Notes under the pieces: model-generated
What the model was told of the DNA's origin: nothing
Database searches by the model: none
The model's input: only the letters and a program-made list of their open reading frames with translations
NCBI GenBank assembly: GCA_964534745.1
Contig: CAZHQW010000010.1
Location: 3,907 to 67,906 of the forward strand
DNA: 64,000 nt
Direction of reading: 5' to 3'
Origin: G020354785 sp964534745
GTDB lineage: Bacteria; Bacteroidota; Bacteroidia; Bacteroidales; UBA10428
Made by a program: the position numbers and the translations under genes
In this document: positions 51,443-61,038 of the stretch, one piece after another
Position numbering within the stretch: position 1 is the first letter of the stretch
Layout: every line of letters begins with the position of its first letter

Positions 51443-52549
51443 TTAATTCACTAACTCGCGAATAAATTCATTATAACGTGATAAAAATACTTCATTGGAA
51501 AAGTTCTTTCTTAGAAAATCATTACCTCCCAATCCATAGCGCAATCTTAAATCATTATCTCTCAGCAATAAATTAAGATAATGTGCAACAGCTGAAGGCT
51601 GACCGGGTATACAAAGAAATCCTGTTTCCCTGTGTATGACCAGTTTATTATTGTCTCCGACATTAGTTGCAACAACAGGTAAGGAATAATTCATAGCTTC
51701 CATAATAGTATTGGATAATCCTTCAAATAAAGAAGTAGAAAGATAAATATCCGCATCAACATAATAATCTTCAATATTTCCGGGATTTAATACTATTTGA
51801 GTTATATTATTCATATTATGATGGTTGATAAATCTTCTTATTTTCGAATTGAATTTACCATAACCAATAATAATATATTTAAATTCAAGGGATGTTTGAT
51901 TTATCTGCTTTACTAAGAGCCTGACTGATTCCAAAGCTGTAAAATAATCTTTTTGTCTGACAAACCGGCCAACACTGATTATCTTAATGAGCTTTCTGCT
52001 TTTTCTGTGGATTTTTGGAATAAAATTGTCAACAGTATTATGAATTACATGACATTTACTTGCTTTAAATCCTTTTTCTGTAAAATTTTGAAATCCCGAG
52101 TAGCTGTTAAATATAGTACGGTTTTGAATTAACCGGTGAAGAACCAATAAAAGAAAATACTTACCAGCTTGAATAGTACAATTTCTAATACCACCTATCA
52201 CCTTAACCTTTGGAATAAACAATCCGGATAGTGAGGCAAGCAAATTATCACTTGTAAGATATGCAAATACAATATTTACAGTGTTGATCTTTATATAATG
52301 TATACAATAAATCAGCTTTTTCAAAAAGTTGCCTTTTAGTATAACCAGTTTGACAACAGATTGATCTATCATTTCATAGAACCTATTGTTAATTGGATCT
52401 TTATGCTGTACCATCAGAGTAACATTATAATCACCGGCTAACAAATTGGCAAGAATAATGCTTTGTTTTTGTGCTCCTCCAGCCGTTAAATCTCGAATAA
52501 GTAAGCAAATATTAGGATCCGGCACTTCCTTGTATTTATATTTCTTCAT
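51443..52549 (-). CDS. Glycosyltransferase, family 4
   Basis: A 368-residue GT-B enzyme. 'ICLLIRDLTAGGAQKQSIILANLLAGDYNVTLMV' is the N-domain glycine-rich segment, then 'HNTVDNFIP', 'ISVGRFVRQKDYFTALESVRLL', 'ADIYLSTSLFEGLSNTIMEAMNYSLPVVATNVGDN' (E-x7-E) and 'GFLCIPGQPSAVAHYL'. It resembles transferases of N-acetylhexosamine type by the 'GGAQ' start, but the donor cannot be fixed from sequence. An 81-nt gap separates it from the acyltransferase gene upstream. Confidence 0.9.
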   Translation of the reverse strand: MKKYKYKEVPDPNICLLIRDLTAGGAQKQSIILANLLAGDYNVTLMVQHKDPINNRFYEMIDQSVVKLVILKGNFLKKLIYCIHYIKINTVNIVFAYLTSDNLLASLSGLFIPKVKVIGGIRNCTIQAGKYFLLLVLHRLIQNRTIFNSYSGFQNFTEKGFKASKCHVIHNTVDNFIPKIHRKSRKLIKIISVGRFVRQKDYFTALESVRLLVKQINQTSLEFKYIIIGYGKFNSKIRRFINHHNMNNITQIVLNPGNIEDYYVDADIYLSTSLFEGLSNTIMEAMNYSLPVVATNVGDNNKLVIHRETGFLCIPGQPSAVAHYLNLLLRDNDLRLRYGLGGNDFLRKNFSNEVFLSRYNEFIRELVN

Positions 52550-52630
52550 AATAAGTATATGGCTGTCAAATGAAAATCAGAAGCAGATAACACTTTTCTT
52601 CCTGATTATAAACCACTGAAAAGCTCAATG

Positions 52631-53275
52631 TTATTTTTTTCCTCCGGTTTTCCAATCTCTTTTAATCATTACTTTGCATGGATTCCCAAATGCAATTGAA
52701 TTTGGAGGAATACTGTTTATAACAACACTATTAGCACCAATTACTGAATTTTCACCTATGTTTACACCTTTAAGTACTATACAATTGTATCCAAGGAATA
52801 CATTATTCTCTATAATAACCGGCCTGGAAAGAATATCATAAGATTGTCTTTGATCCGGACTTGTATTATGCCAGTCCGTATCCATAATGAAAGAGTTGGC
52901 ACCAAGCAATACATTATCACCCACGGTTATATTACTTGCAGCTGCTATTGTAACACTTGTACTTCCCACATTTTTGCCAATATTTATTTGAGAGTCCTTT
53001 CTCATCGTAACCAATGAACAAGGTTTGGTTAATCCTATTTTGACTGACCCCTTTGAAGAGTTAAACCTGCAATTATTATCTATATTGATTTTGGAATTAG
53101 GGAATCGGTGGATACGTGCAATACCTGAAAATTTAACGTTTTTACCAAGTCTTACTCCTTTAGTTGCACAAATAAATCTCATTATATATGTTGACAACTC
53201 TGAAAAAAAAATCGTCTTATATCTGTAAATATAATACCAGAAATACCCACGAAAATCTTTAAAAATGTGTTTCAT
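52631..53275 (-). CDS. Hexapeptide-repeat (left-handed beta-helix) acetyltransferase
   Basis: A 214-residue protein. From about residue 40 the spacing of small aliphatic residues every six positions marks a left-handed beta-helix ('IGKNVGSTSVTIAAASNITVGDNVLLGANSFIMDTDWHNTSP', 'VIIENNVFLGYNCIVLKGVNIGENSVIGANSVV', 'SIAFGNPCKVM'). 'DTDWHN' carries the His expected at the acetyl-CoA site of WcaF/NodL-type O-acetyltransferases. It probably acetylates a sugar of the repeat unit. It is in the middle of the minus-strand glycosyltransferase block. Confidence 0.9.
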   Translation of the reverse strand: MKHIFKDFRGYFWYYIYRYKTIFFSELSTYIMRFICATKGVRLGKNVKFSGIARIHRFPNSKINIDNNCRFNSSKGSVKIGLTKPCSLVTMRKDSQINIGKNVGSTSVTIAAASNITVGDNVLLGANSFIMDTDWHNTSPDQRQSYDILSRPVIIENNVFLGYNCIVLKGVNIGENSVIGANSVVINSIPPNSIAFGNPCKVMIKRDWKTGGKK

Positions 53276-53318
53276 AAAAGAATAGAAATAAATATTTTTC
53301 TATTATTACAAGGACGGA

Positions 53319-54140
53319 CTAATCACAGCCTGCAGCATCTTTGTTATCAGCCGTATTATTTACTACCTGAATTATTCTATTTGCAAACAATCTTGAAGCC
53401 TTACCTGAAAAAGCTCTACCAGGATGTGAATTATTTATTCCTGCAGAATATTCAGGTTTTAAGTAAAGACCTCCTTCTGTAGCTAATTTATAATAATCCC
53501 AGATAAATATATTGTCATTCTTTTCATCCCAGGTATTAATCATCCATTCGTAAAACTCCCTTGTTCTTTTTGCTTCGTCGAAATTTGTTTTGCTGGCAAC
53601 TCTTGGCGGCGGTGTCCATATAATAAATTTTGTTGCAGGAAAAGAATGCATCTTTTTTTTCAATTCGTTGTACTGTAGTTTGTAATTACTTACTGTTTTT
53701 ATTTCTGAATCAACATCAGGATTTTCCAAATCATCCAAAATATTAGAAACCGGATAGCAATGCTTAAATATTATAACATTATATTTTTTTGTTAAAATTT
53801 CTAAGGTGGATTCCTCCAAATATGGCTTATCTCCGGCATGTTTTATCCATATATTATAATAATCGTATGGATAATTTTTCCATCCATATGGTTCCTTTTT
53901 TGGAAAAGCCATCTGTTCAATATTAATTTTTACTTCATGTTTTCTGTTATATTTTTTAATCCGCCTTTCAACATCACCTGTTTTTGTAAGCTTGTATATA
54001 ACCCTGTTGGGATTTCCTTTCCAGATACGGCCACCGGTACTGTGACGAAGAAATATAACATTAATGGATTTATTATTATCAGCTGAACAACACATAAAAA
54101 GACTAAATACTATTATTATGTTTATAATTAAATATTTCAT
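53319..54140 (-). CDS. Lipoprotein resembling an SGNH hydrolase
   Basis: A 273-residue protein with a lipoprotein-like signal ('IIIVFSLFMCC'). The mature part begins 'NVIFLRHSTGGRIWKG', then 'YNVIIFKHCYPVSNI', 'FIIWTPPPRVAS', and ends with 'NNSHPGRAFSGKASRLFANRI'. This order (a Ser block near the start, a central strand with Pro, a late x-x-x-His-Pro) fits SGNH/GDSL-like esterases, although the Asp usually three residues before the His is Asn here. If active it might remove acetyl groups added by the neighbouring acetyltransferase. Assignment is tentative. Confidence 0.6.
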   Translation of the reverse strand: MKYLIINIIIVFSLFMCCSADNNKSINVIFLRHSTGGRIWKGNPNRVIYKLTKTGDVERRIKKYNRKHEVKINIEQMAFPKKEPYGWKNYPYDYYNIWIKHAGDKPYLEESTLEILTKKYNVIIFKHCYPVSNILDDLENPDVDSEIKTVSNYKLQYNELKKKMHSFPATKFIIWTPPPRVASKTNFDEAKRTREFYEWMINTWDEKNDNIFIWDYYKLATEGGLYLKPEYSAGINNSHPGRAFSGKASRLFANRIIQVVNNTADNKDAAGCD

Positions 54141-54194
54141 TATCGCTAATATAAGAATTTAAATAAAAATAGAAATTATTTATTATGGATATAA

Positions 54195-55340
54195 TTATTC
54201 GAATTTATTCTGTTTAATCTGAAGTTTATTTTTTATGTTTTTTGCTATCAGACTTCCAACATTGTCCCATGTATAACGCCTGTAAACAATTCTATGTCCT
54301 TGTTCGCCCATTTGTTTACATAAATCAGGTGAATTGAGCAACCTTATTAGAGTTTTCGTATATTCCTTTTTGCTGTTATTTAGGAGGAATCCGGTTACCC
54401 CATTTCTTATAAAATCAGATGTTGCTCCTATATTATTTGTAACAACAGGCAGTTTATTATACATAGCCTCCAGAAAAACCAGTCCGAAAGGTTCTCTTAT
54501 TGTTGGTAAACAGAAAACAGTAGCCTTATTATAATAATTCTGTACCTGTTCTAAAGGAATTCGTCCGGCAATATGACAATTCTTAACTCTAACATCTGGC
54601 TTACACCCTACTATTGTTAATGTGGCATCGGGAATTATATTTAAAACTTCTTTAAAAACTTCAATTAATAACGGCCCACCTTTCCTTTTCCAATCTACTC
54701 CAACAAAAAGAATATTTTTATTCTTGTAATTCTTCGGAGCTACAAAAGAATTTTTTGGAATATTTATACCTGCCATTACTTGTTTGATATTGTCAGGTAT
54801 TATATTGTATTGTATAATCAGCGACTGTGTAATGTTACTACTCATTGTAAATATTAAAGTGGCCTCATGATATGATTGTTTTTCAAGGGACAGCCATTTG
54901 TCTGTTCTGAGGTAATCAGCCTGCTTTATATGAGGATAACTTAAATTAGCCAGGTTAGTATGATCAGTATAAATAAAAAGAGGAACACCTTTAAGGTATG
55001 CATTACAAAGACCCTGAAACTGAAATATAAATTTGTAACTTTTGCCTCTCTGGTGAGATTTTATTATAGAATTAAATTTGTTAAAAATATAAGTGGTTCC
55101 GTAAAAATATTTTTTCAGTTTAAATATACTCTTTTGTCCTGCTAGAAATTCATTTAAATACTCTTTCAGCACATAATAAATATTAACGATAATAATTAGC
55201 TTCTTCTTTTTCAGGATTCTCAAAATATCAATTATCTCAAATTCATAATCCGGAAAATCTTTTATAATATGTTTAATAACATTTTCGTTTGTATATGAAA
55301 ATCTCCCTATTTTAATGATTTGTATTCTTTTAACTGCCAT
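54195..55340 (-). CDS. Glycosyltransferase, family 4
   Basis: A 381-residue GT-B enzyme. The N-domain is diverged ('IQIIKIGRFSYTNENVIKHIIKDF', 'LFIYTDHTNLANLSYPH'), the C-domain clear: 'NILFVGVDWKRKGGPLLIEVFKEVLNIIPDATLTIVGCKP', 'CHIAGRIPLEQVQNYYNKATVFCLPTIREPFGLVFLEAMYNKLPVVTNNIGATSDFIRNGVTGFLL', with E-P-F-G-x3-L-E as the E-x7-E motif. The sugar donor is unknown. It lies 54 nt upstream of the SGNH-like gene. Confidence 0.9.
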   Translation of the reverse strand: MAVKRIQIIKIGRFSYTNENVIKHIIKDFPDYEFEIIDILRILKKKKLIIIVNIYYVLKEYLNEFLAGQKSIFKLKKYFYGTTYIFNKFNSIIKSHQRGKSYKFIFQFQGLCNAYLKGVPLFIYTDHTNLANLSYPHIKQADYLRTDKWLSLEKQSYHEATLIFTMSSNITQSLIIQYNIIPDNIKQVMAGINIPKNSFVAPKNYKNKNILFVGVDWKRKGGPLLIEVFKEVLNIIPDATLTIVGCKPDVRVKNCHIAGRIPLEQVQNYYNKATVFCLPTIREPFGLVFLEAMYNKLPVVTNNIGATSDFIRNGVTGFLLNNSKKEYTKTLIRLLNSPDLCKQMGEQGHRIVYRRYTWDNVGSLIAKNIKNKLQIKQNKFE

Positions 55341-55405
55341 TATAAAATCATATTCATTTTACTCTTTTAATCAATAGTGTAATAAGAAAATAATTCCGGT
55401 TTCAT

Positions 55406-56527
55406 TCAGTTTTTAGTAATGCTTTCTTCTGCCAGAACTTCATTATATATTTTTATCGTAGATAATATCATTTTTTCAAAATTAAAGTTTCCTTTAATCC
55501 GTTGTCTGCCCTTTTCGCCCATCTCTTTTCTTAAATTGCTGTTATTAAGCAGGTATTCTATTTTCTCTGCAAATTCATCGACTGAAAATGGAGTGATTAA
55601 GAACCCTGTTTCGTTGTTAATAACAATTTCATTTGTGCCACCGCCTATGGTCGCTATAACGGGCTTTGCGCTCGCCATGTACTCCATAATTGTATTGGAT
55701 ATTCCTTCCAGATGATTTCTGGTATTGGTAAGCAATACACCAATGTCAAAAATATTTATTATTGACTCGACATCTTTTTGCCTGCCGGTAAATACAATTT
55801 TTGATTTATCTTCAGGTTTTATATCTTGCTTTATGTTATTAATATTTTCACCCTCGCCAACAATCAGAAATGTTATGTCTGATCTTTTTTTCAGGACCTC
55901 ATGAGCACCTGAGACATAGGTCTTGTAATCTTTCCTGTAATCAATGGTACCAACCATACCAATGACATAATCAGTATTTAAATTTAATTGCTTACGGACT
56001 AATATTGCTTCCTTAATATTCTTAAGTCTATTAAAATCAAATCCATTATTTATTACACATGCCTTGGTTGCAGGAACTTTATATGCACTGATTCCTGCAG
56101 ACGAATTTGATACTATTTTATCAGAAAAGGGGAAAGTTATCTTTGAACGAACCCATGCCTTACTATATCTTTTACATATTGCATTTGTTACCATGGCATT
56201 TACCAGTTTTACTCTAAAAAATAATTTAAAAGGCAAGACATAAATAGAAGTCATTGTACCCCAACTATGAATGATATCAGGTTTAAATTTTCTGTATAAT
56301 CTGTATAATTTAAAGAATACCATAGGATCCTTTTTTATTCTTCTTTTAAATATATGTATTGGGACATTCAAGTGCTTCGCTTCTTCATATATGATTAGAT
56401 CTTTAAGAATTACAAGCTCACAGATTATGTCGGGATATGCAAGAAGACCTTTAATTAATCCGAGTAATCTTCTCTCTTTGCCTCCTGTGTATAAATGATC
56501 AGTAATTAATAAAATTTTCATCATCAT
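55406..56527 (-). CDS. Glycosyltransferase, family 4
   Basis: A 373-residue GT-B enzyme: 'LLITDHLYTGGKERRLLGLIKGLLAY', 'FKPDIIHSWGTMTSIYVLPF', 'INNGFDFNRL', 'IGMVGTIDYRKDYKTYVSGA', 'ITFLIVGEGENI', 'IVFTGRQKDVESIINIFDIGVLLTNTRNHLEGISNTIMEYMASAKPVIATIGGGTNEIVINNETGFLI'. 'EGISNTIME' is the E-x7-E motif. It is the first gene of the minus-strand block and shares the region 56528-56882 with the divergent methyltransferase gene. Confidence 0.9.
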   Translation of the reverse strand: MMMKILLITDHLYTGGKERRLLGLIKGLLAYPDIICELVILKDLIIYEEAKHLNVPIHIFKRRIKKDPMVFFKLYRLYRKFKPDIIHSWGTMTSIYVLPFKLFFRVKLVNAMVTNAICKRYSKAWVRSKITFPFSDKIVSNSSAGISAYKVPATKACVINNGFDFNRLKNIKEAILVRKQLNLNTDYVIGMVGTIDYRKDYKTYVSGAHEVLKKRSDITFLIVGEGENINNIKQDIKPEDKSKIVFTGRQKDVESIINIFDIGVLLTNTRNHLEGISNTIMEYMASAKPVIATIGGGTNEIVINNETGFLITPFSVDEFAEKIEYLLNNSNLRKEMGEKGRQRIKGNFNFEKMILSTIKIYNEVLAEESITKN

Positions 56528-56882
56528 AAATTTATATCTGAAATATCATTCATTGCTTTTCAAACTCTTTGCAAATAACAGATAAAAATAAATGCTTTCA
56601 TAAACTTCTGTAAAGTAATCATAAATTTTCATATCCACTATACCTGCTAAATTAAAATCCTTAATAGACTTAAAATTGAATTTTGAACATACAAAGACAT
56701 TATTTTGCTAATACTTATTACTATAAATAATGACAAATCTTCATAGTTGTACCCTGTATGTTTCATATTTTTTTCATCTTTACATAATAATTGCATAAAT
56801 TAAAAAATATTTGTCCTGAAATACCTGTTATTTATTATAAAATTTAATATATAAAGAACTTTATAAGTACTTGACGGCAATA
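56528..56882. other. Intergenic region between divergent glycosyltransferase and methyltransferase genes
   Basis: About 355 nt, very A/T-rich, with many short A and T runs. It should hold both promoters. No open frame, dyad of note, tRNA or terminator is seen. Confidence 0.6.
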
Positions 56883-57719
56883 ATGAAATTAAGAAAATCT
56901 TTACCCCCAAATCGCAGTTTTGAACAAATTAAAAATCATTACTTAGTGGAGAAAGCTATTGCAAAGAAGCTCATGCAATCAAGTCGCGAAGAGAGAAAAC
57001 TTATATATGCCACAATGTACAATGATTTATTTAGTAAAGTGCCTGATCATCCCAGACTAAGGAGAAGAGAGGATAAACAAAAAACTATTCAAGCTAACAG
57101 GAAAAAATTTGCTTTTATCAGTCGTTATTTAAATAAATCAGTTGTATTCATGGAATTTGCTCCTGGTGACTGCAAGTTTGCACTGGAAGTGGCCAGATAT
57201 GTAAAGTTTGTTTACGCTGTAGATATCTCAGATCAGCGAAGTAAAGACGACAAAGCACCAGATAATTTTAAATTAATTATTTATGACGGTTACTCTCTTA
57301 ATGAAATAGAAGCAAATTCAGTTGATATTATATTCAGTGATCAATTAATAGAACACTTTCATCCGGAAGATACTGAGCATCATTTCAGGCTGGCATACAA
57401 TATTCTTAAAAAAGGTGGAAAATATGCATTTCTTACACCACATGGCTTTACAGGCCCGCATGACGTTTCGCAATATTTCAGTGATGTACCGGAGTGCTTC
57501 CATTTGAAAGAGTGGACATATACTGAGCTCAGAAAATTGCTTAAAGGAATAGGATATCTAAGGATAAATTCATACTGGTATGCAAAAAGAATAAAGATAA
57601 AAATGCCTTATCTTTATTTCATCATATTGGAAATGGTATTAGGATTATTTCCTAAGAAATATATAAGATTTTTTTGCCGGTATTTAATTCCATTAATTTA
57701 TTGTGTGGTAATAAAATAA
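56883..57719 (+). CDS. Class I SAM-dependent methyltransferase
   Basis: A 278-residue protein from the ATG at 56883 (a TTG 12 nt upstream is in frame). After about 80 helical residues comes a Methyltransf_11-type Rossmann domain: motif I 'FMEFAPGDCKFALEVARYVKFVYAVDIS', motif II/III 'ANSVDIIFSDQLIEHFHPEDTEHHFRLAYNILKKGGKYAFLTPHGF'. The C-terminus is hydrophobic ('MPYLYFIILEMVLGLFPKKYIRFF') and may touch the membrane. It probably methylates a sugar or lipid-linked intermediate of the polysaccharide. Confidence 0.82.
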   Translation: MKLRKSLPPNRSFEQIKNHYLVEKAIAKKLMQSSREERKLIYATMYNDLFSKVPDHPRLRRREDKQKTIQANRKKFAFISRYLNKSVVFMEFAPGDCKFALEVARYVKFVYAVDISDQRSKDDKAPDNFKLIIYDGYSLNEIEANSVDIIFSDQLIEHFHPEDTEHHFRLAYNILKKGGKYAFLTPHGFTGPHDVSQYFSDVPECFHLKEWTYTELRKLLKGIGYLRINSYWYAKRIKIKMPYLYFIILEMVLGLFPKKYIRFFCRYLIPLIYCVVIK

Positions 57720-57852
57720 ATAACCTTTTATATATGGTTTTTAATATACTTTATGGAAATGATTTTAATATTAAAAACTGTAATATGTAACTTTTGTCAA
57801 AAAAAAACGTTTATTCATCAAAAGATTTAGCTATTTAGTCAAATTTACTATT

Positions 57853-60800
57853 ATGAAACCAAATGGGCTTTTAGGATTTTCAGTAGCCATCCTAATCACA
57901 TTCTTATTACAGATCTCCGTTTCTTTTTCCCAGAAAGCATTTCCTGATGCAATAGGTTTTGGCGCAAAATGCAAGGGAGCTTACGCTGGGAGTTCGACTC
58001 CTGCTATTTTAATTGTTGATACTTTATGTTCTGCTTCTGTGGGAAGTGATCTCACAAAAAGAGGTTCTCTGAGATGGGCTCTTGGCAGAAATTATCCAAG
58101 AATTATAATTTTTGAAGTTTCAGGATATATTGACCTGGAATCAGCAATAACTATTAATAATCCTTATGTGACTATTGCAGGACAGACTGCACCAAGTCCC
58201 GGTATTACAATAAGGTATTATACTTTAAGAATAAATACTCACGATGCAATTGTTCAGCATTTAAGGTTCAGGCTTGGTAATAATACTATTGATAAGGGTT
58301 CATTTGATGCAATGGCTATTTATGGCGGTCCAAATACATATGTCGATCATTGTTCTTTCAGCTGGGGTGTGGATGAGAATTTTTCCTTAAGTTCTACCGA
58401 TAACATTGGAAATGTAACAATTAGTAATTGTATTATCTCAGAAGCACTTTACGATAATCTCTATGATGATCATCCAAACGGATATGGAATGTTAATCAGA
58501 AACGGAGACAGTATTACCTTAGTAAATAACCTGTTTGCGCATTTAGCAGATCGTGCACCTCTGGTAGCTAATACGGCAAGGAATGTGGTTATTTCTAACA
58601 ATTTATTATATAATACAGGAGCACCTTACTGTAATATATACCTTGGTGAAACCATTGAACCTTACGATTGTTCGGTTATAGGTAATTGTATGATTCCTGG
58701 TAATGATACAAAAATAAAACAAATAATAAGAGTTGTCGAAGAATTAAAGGCAGGTAGTCGGATATATCTTGAGGATAATGAAGGTCCGGGGCGAACAGAG
58801 GACCCGTGGTCTGTAGTTATTGGTAGTGACAAAGTTAGTTTTAGAGTTAATACACCTGCTATTTGGGATAATAGTTTCAATCCTCTGCCCAGCACTTCAC
58901 TGGAAACCTATCTGCTGCCAAAGGTAGGTGCACGTCCACTTGACAGAGATGAAGTAGATCAGAGAATAATTAATGACGTAATCAACAGAACCGGAAACAG
59001 AATCGACAGCCAGGATGAGGTAGGAGGATTTCCCGAACTTGAGAAAAATAAAGTCAAATTGGATATCCCGGAAGATCCGCATAAAGATGATGATGCAAAT
59101 GGATATACAAATATTGAGGAATGGATATATCAATATCATCTGAAATTAATTGATGAAAGTATATCACAGAACAATAAACCACAAATTGATAATCAAAGCT
59201 TCACAGTATCTGAAAATTGTACAAACGGACATTTTATCGGAGAAATTAAAGCTTCAGATCCAGATAGTACAAGCATTGGCAGCTTTCGAATAATTTCAGG
59301 TAATGAAACCGGAGTTTTTGAACTTGATGTTTCAACTGGCTCATTGTTCGTTAAAGACAATACTTATCTGGATTATGAAACAATGAAATCACACGATTTG
59401 CTGATCAGCGTTTTTGATATTGCCGATAATACATTGTATGATAATGCAACTATTACTATAAACGTGCTAAATGTTAATGAAAAACCGGTTGTTGAGGATC
59501 AGGTATTTAATACTGATGTTTTAGCTAATGGTAATATTGGAAAAGTTGTAGCAACCGATCCTGATAATAATCAACTTATATTTAGTATTAATGAAAATCT
59601 CAGCCAGGGTATGTTCTCGATTAATTCCGTCACCGGAGAAATATCCACTTATGGTTTAGGCCAGTTTGCCAGGGATACTGTTTTCCGTTTTACAGTCATT
59701 GTGAAGGATAATGGAGAGCCTGCTCTTGAAAACTCTGCAAAAATATCAATTTATTGTAAAGTCAGTGATATAATTTGCTACATCGATCCGGAAAATAAAA
59801 ATGACCTTTTTGAAGATGGTTCTGTCTACCACCCTTATGATTCATGGGAAGACGTAAAATGGATAGATGGTGTTAAATATTTTCAAAGAGCAAATACTAC
59901 TGCATTTGAAGAAAAAATAAATATTCTTGCCAGTAATGTTATGCTATCGAGCTATGGTGAAGGAGAACGGCCTATAATAATTAGCGACACCAAGGATTTT
60001 ACGCTAAAAGTAATGGAAAAATCATGTGTAAAAATATCTAACCTGCATATCATTGCCAAAGAAGCAATAAGTTGTGCATATATTTTAGGTACTGATGTAG
60101 ATAGTATCTATTTCGAAAATTGCATATTTGAAGGAGCTGGAAATGGTGTCAGGATGATTGGAGGTAAAAATCTGTTTATTAATTACTCCACATTTGTGAG
60201 TACCTCGGAGGCTATTTACTCATTTGCAGAAAACACTGAAATATATTATAACATCTTCAAGCATAATTATACCGGTATTGACATCAGCAGTTCGTTATCA
60301 ACAGCCAGAATTTATAATAATGTTTTCTATGATAACCGAAGAGGAGTAGCTACATCTTACTCCGATTTAATAACATATAACAATATCTATCACCTTAATA
60401 ATGCCGGAGATATTGCGATAAGCCATAAAATGGATAAATTGATTTCTGATAATAATATTTATTATCCCGAACAACCTGGTTTTATTGAATTAAATAATGT
60501 AAAAATATATTCGCTCGAAGAATTACAATCATCACATCAAATAGATAACCATTCCATTACGGAAGATCCACTGTTTGAGGATATCAATAATGAAATATTT
60601 AACCTTTCATACAAATCCCCGGGGATAGATGCTGGAAAAGATGTTGGTCTGCAATTCGATTTCTTCGGTTATAAGGTGCCCAATGGCAACGCCCCTGATA
60701 TTGGTATATATGAAGCAATAGAAACAAATAACTATCCTGCCGGTTATATAGACACAATTGAGGAAGAATTTGCTATTTATCCAAATCCATCCAATGGTCA

Positions 60801-61011
60801 CTTTAATATTAACTTAAATGCTGAATCATCTGATGATATCTATTATAGAATTATTGATACCTCAGGCAGGCTTGTCTTTGCAAATTATATTCAGTCAGAT
60901 GGCAATTCAACATTTGAGCTGGATTTATCAGAATCGTTGAATAATGGATTTTATTACCTGTTGCTTCACGTCGGAAATAAAATTTATAGTGGTGTATTTG
61001 TTAAATACTAA
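57853..61011 (+). CDS. Secreted pectate-lyase-like protein with cadherin repeats, second beta-helix and type A T9SS domain
   Basis: A 1052-residue protein. Signal peptide (to about 27). Residues about 28-430 follow the PL1-type pectate lyase pattern: 'AFPDAIGFGAKCKGAYAGSS', 'GSLRWALGRNYPRIIIFEVSGYIDL', 'NPYVTIAGQTAPSPGITI', 'HDAIVQHLRFRLG', 'YVDHCSFSWGVDENFSLS'. Two cadherin-like repeats span about 445-635 ('FTVSENCTNGHFIGEIKASDPD', 'LLISVFDIADNTLYDNATITI'). A second right-handed beta-helix spans about 640-955. The last 80 residues are a type A sorting domain ('YPNPSNGHFNI', 'IDTSGRLVF', 'LNNGFYYLLL'). It likely cleaves or binds a uronic-acid polymer, perhaps the one made by this cluster. Confidence 0.85.
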   Translation: MKPNGLLGFSVAILITFLLQISVSFSQKAFPDAIGFGAKCKGAYAGSSTPAILIVDTLCSASVGSDLTKRGSLRWALGRNYPRIIIFEVSGYIDLESAITINNPYVTIAGQTAPSPGITIRYYTLRINTHDAIVQHLRFRLGNNTIDKGSFDAMAIYGGPNTYVDHCSFSWGVDENFSLSSTDNIGNVTISNCIISEALYDNLYDDHPNGYGMLIRNGDSITLVNNLFAHLADRAPLVANTARNVVISNNLLYNTGAPYCNIYLGETIEPYDCSVIGNCMIPGNDTKIKQIIRVVEELKAGSRIYLEDNEGPGRTEDPWSVVIGSDKVSFRVNTPAIWDNSFNPLPSTSLETYLLPKVGARPLDRDEVDQRIINDVINRTGNRIDSQDEVGGFPELEKNKVKLDIPEDPHKDDDANGYTNIEEWIYQYHLKLIDESISQNNKPQIDNQSFTVSENCTNGHFIGEIKASDPDSTSIGSFRIISGNETGVFELDVSTGSLFVKDNTYLDYETMKSHDLLISVFDIADNTLYDNATITINVLNVNEKPVVEDQVFNTDVLANGNIGKVVATDPDNNQLIFSINENLSQGMFSINSVTGEISTYGLGQFARDTVFRFTVIVKDNGEPALENSAKISIYCKVSDIICYIDPENKNDLFEDGSVYHPYDSWEDVKWIDGVKYFQRANTTAFEEKINILASNVMLSSYGEGERPIIISDTKDFTLKVMEKSCVKISNLHIIAKEAISCAYILGTDVDSIYFENCIFEGAGNGVRMIGGKNLFINYSTFVSTSEAIYSFAENTEIYYNIFKHNYTGIDISSSLSTARIYNNVFYDNRRGVATSYSDLITYNNIYHLNNAGDIAISHKMDKLISDNNIYYPEQPGFIELNNVKIYSLEELQSSHQIDNHSITEDPLFEDINNEIFNLSYKSPGIDAGKDVGLQFDFFGYKVPNGNAPDIGIYEAIETNNYPAGYIDTIEEEFAIYPNPSNGHFNINLNAESSDDIYYRIIDTSGRLVFANYIQSDGNSTFELDLSESLNNGFYYLLLHVGNKIYSGVFVKY

Positions 61012-61038
61012 TTTTTAAAATCAGAATAATATTCCTTA

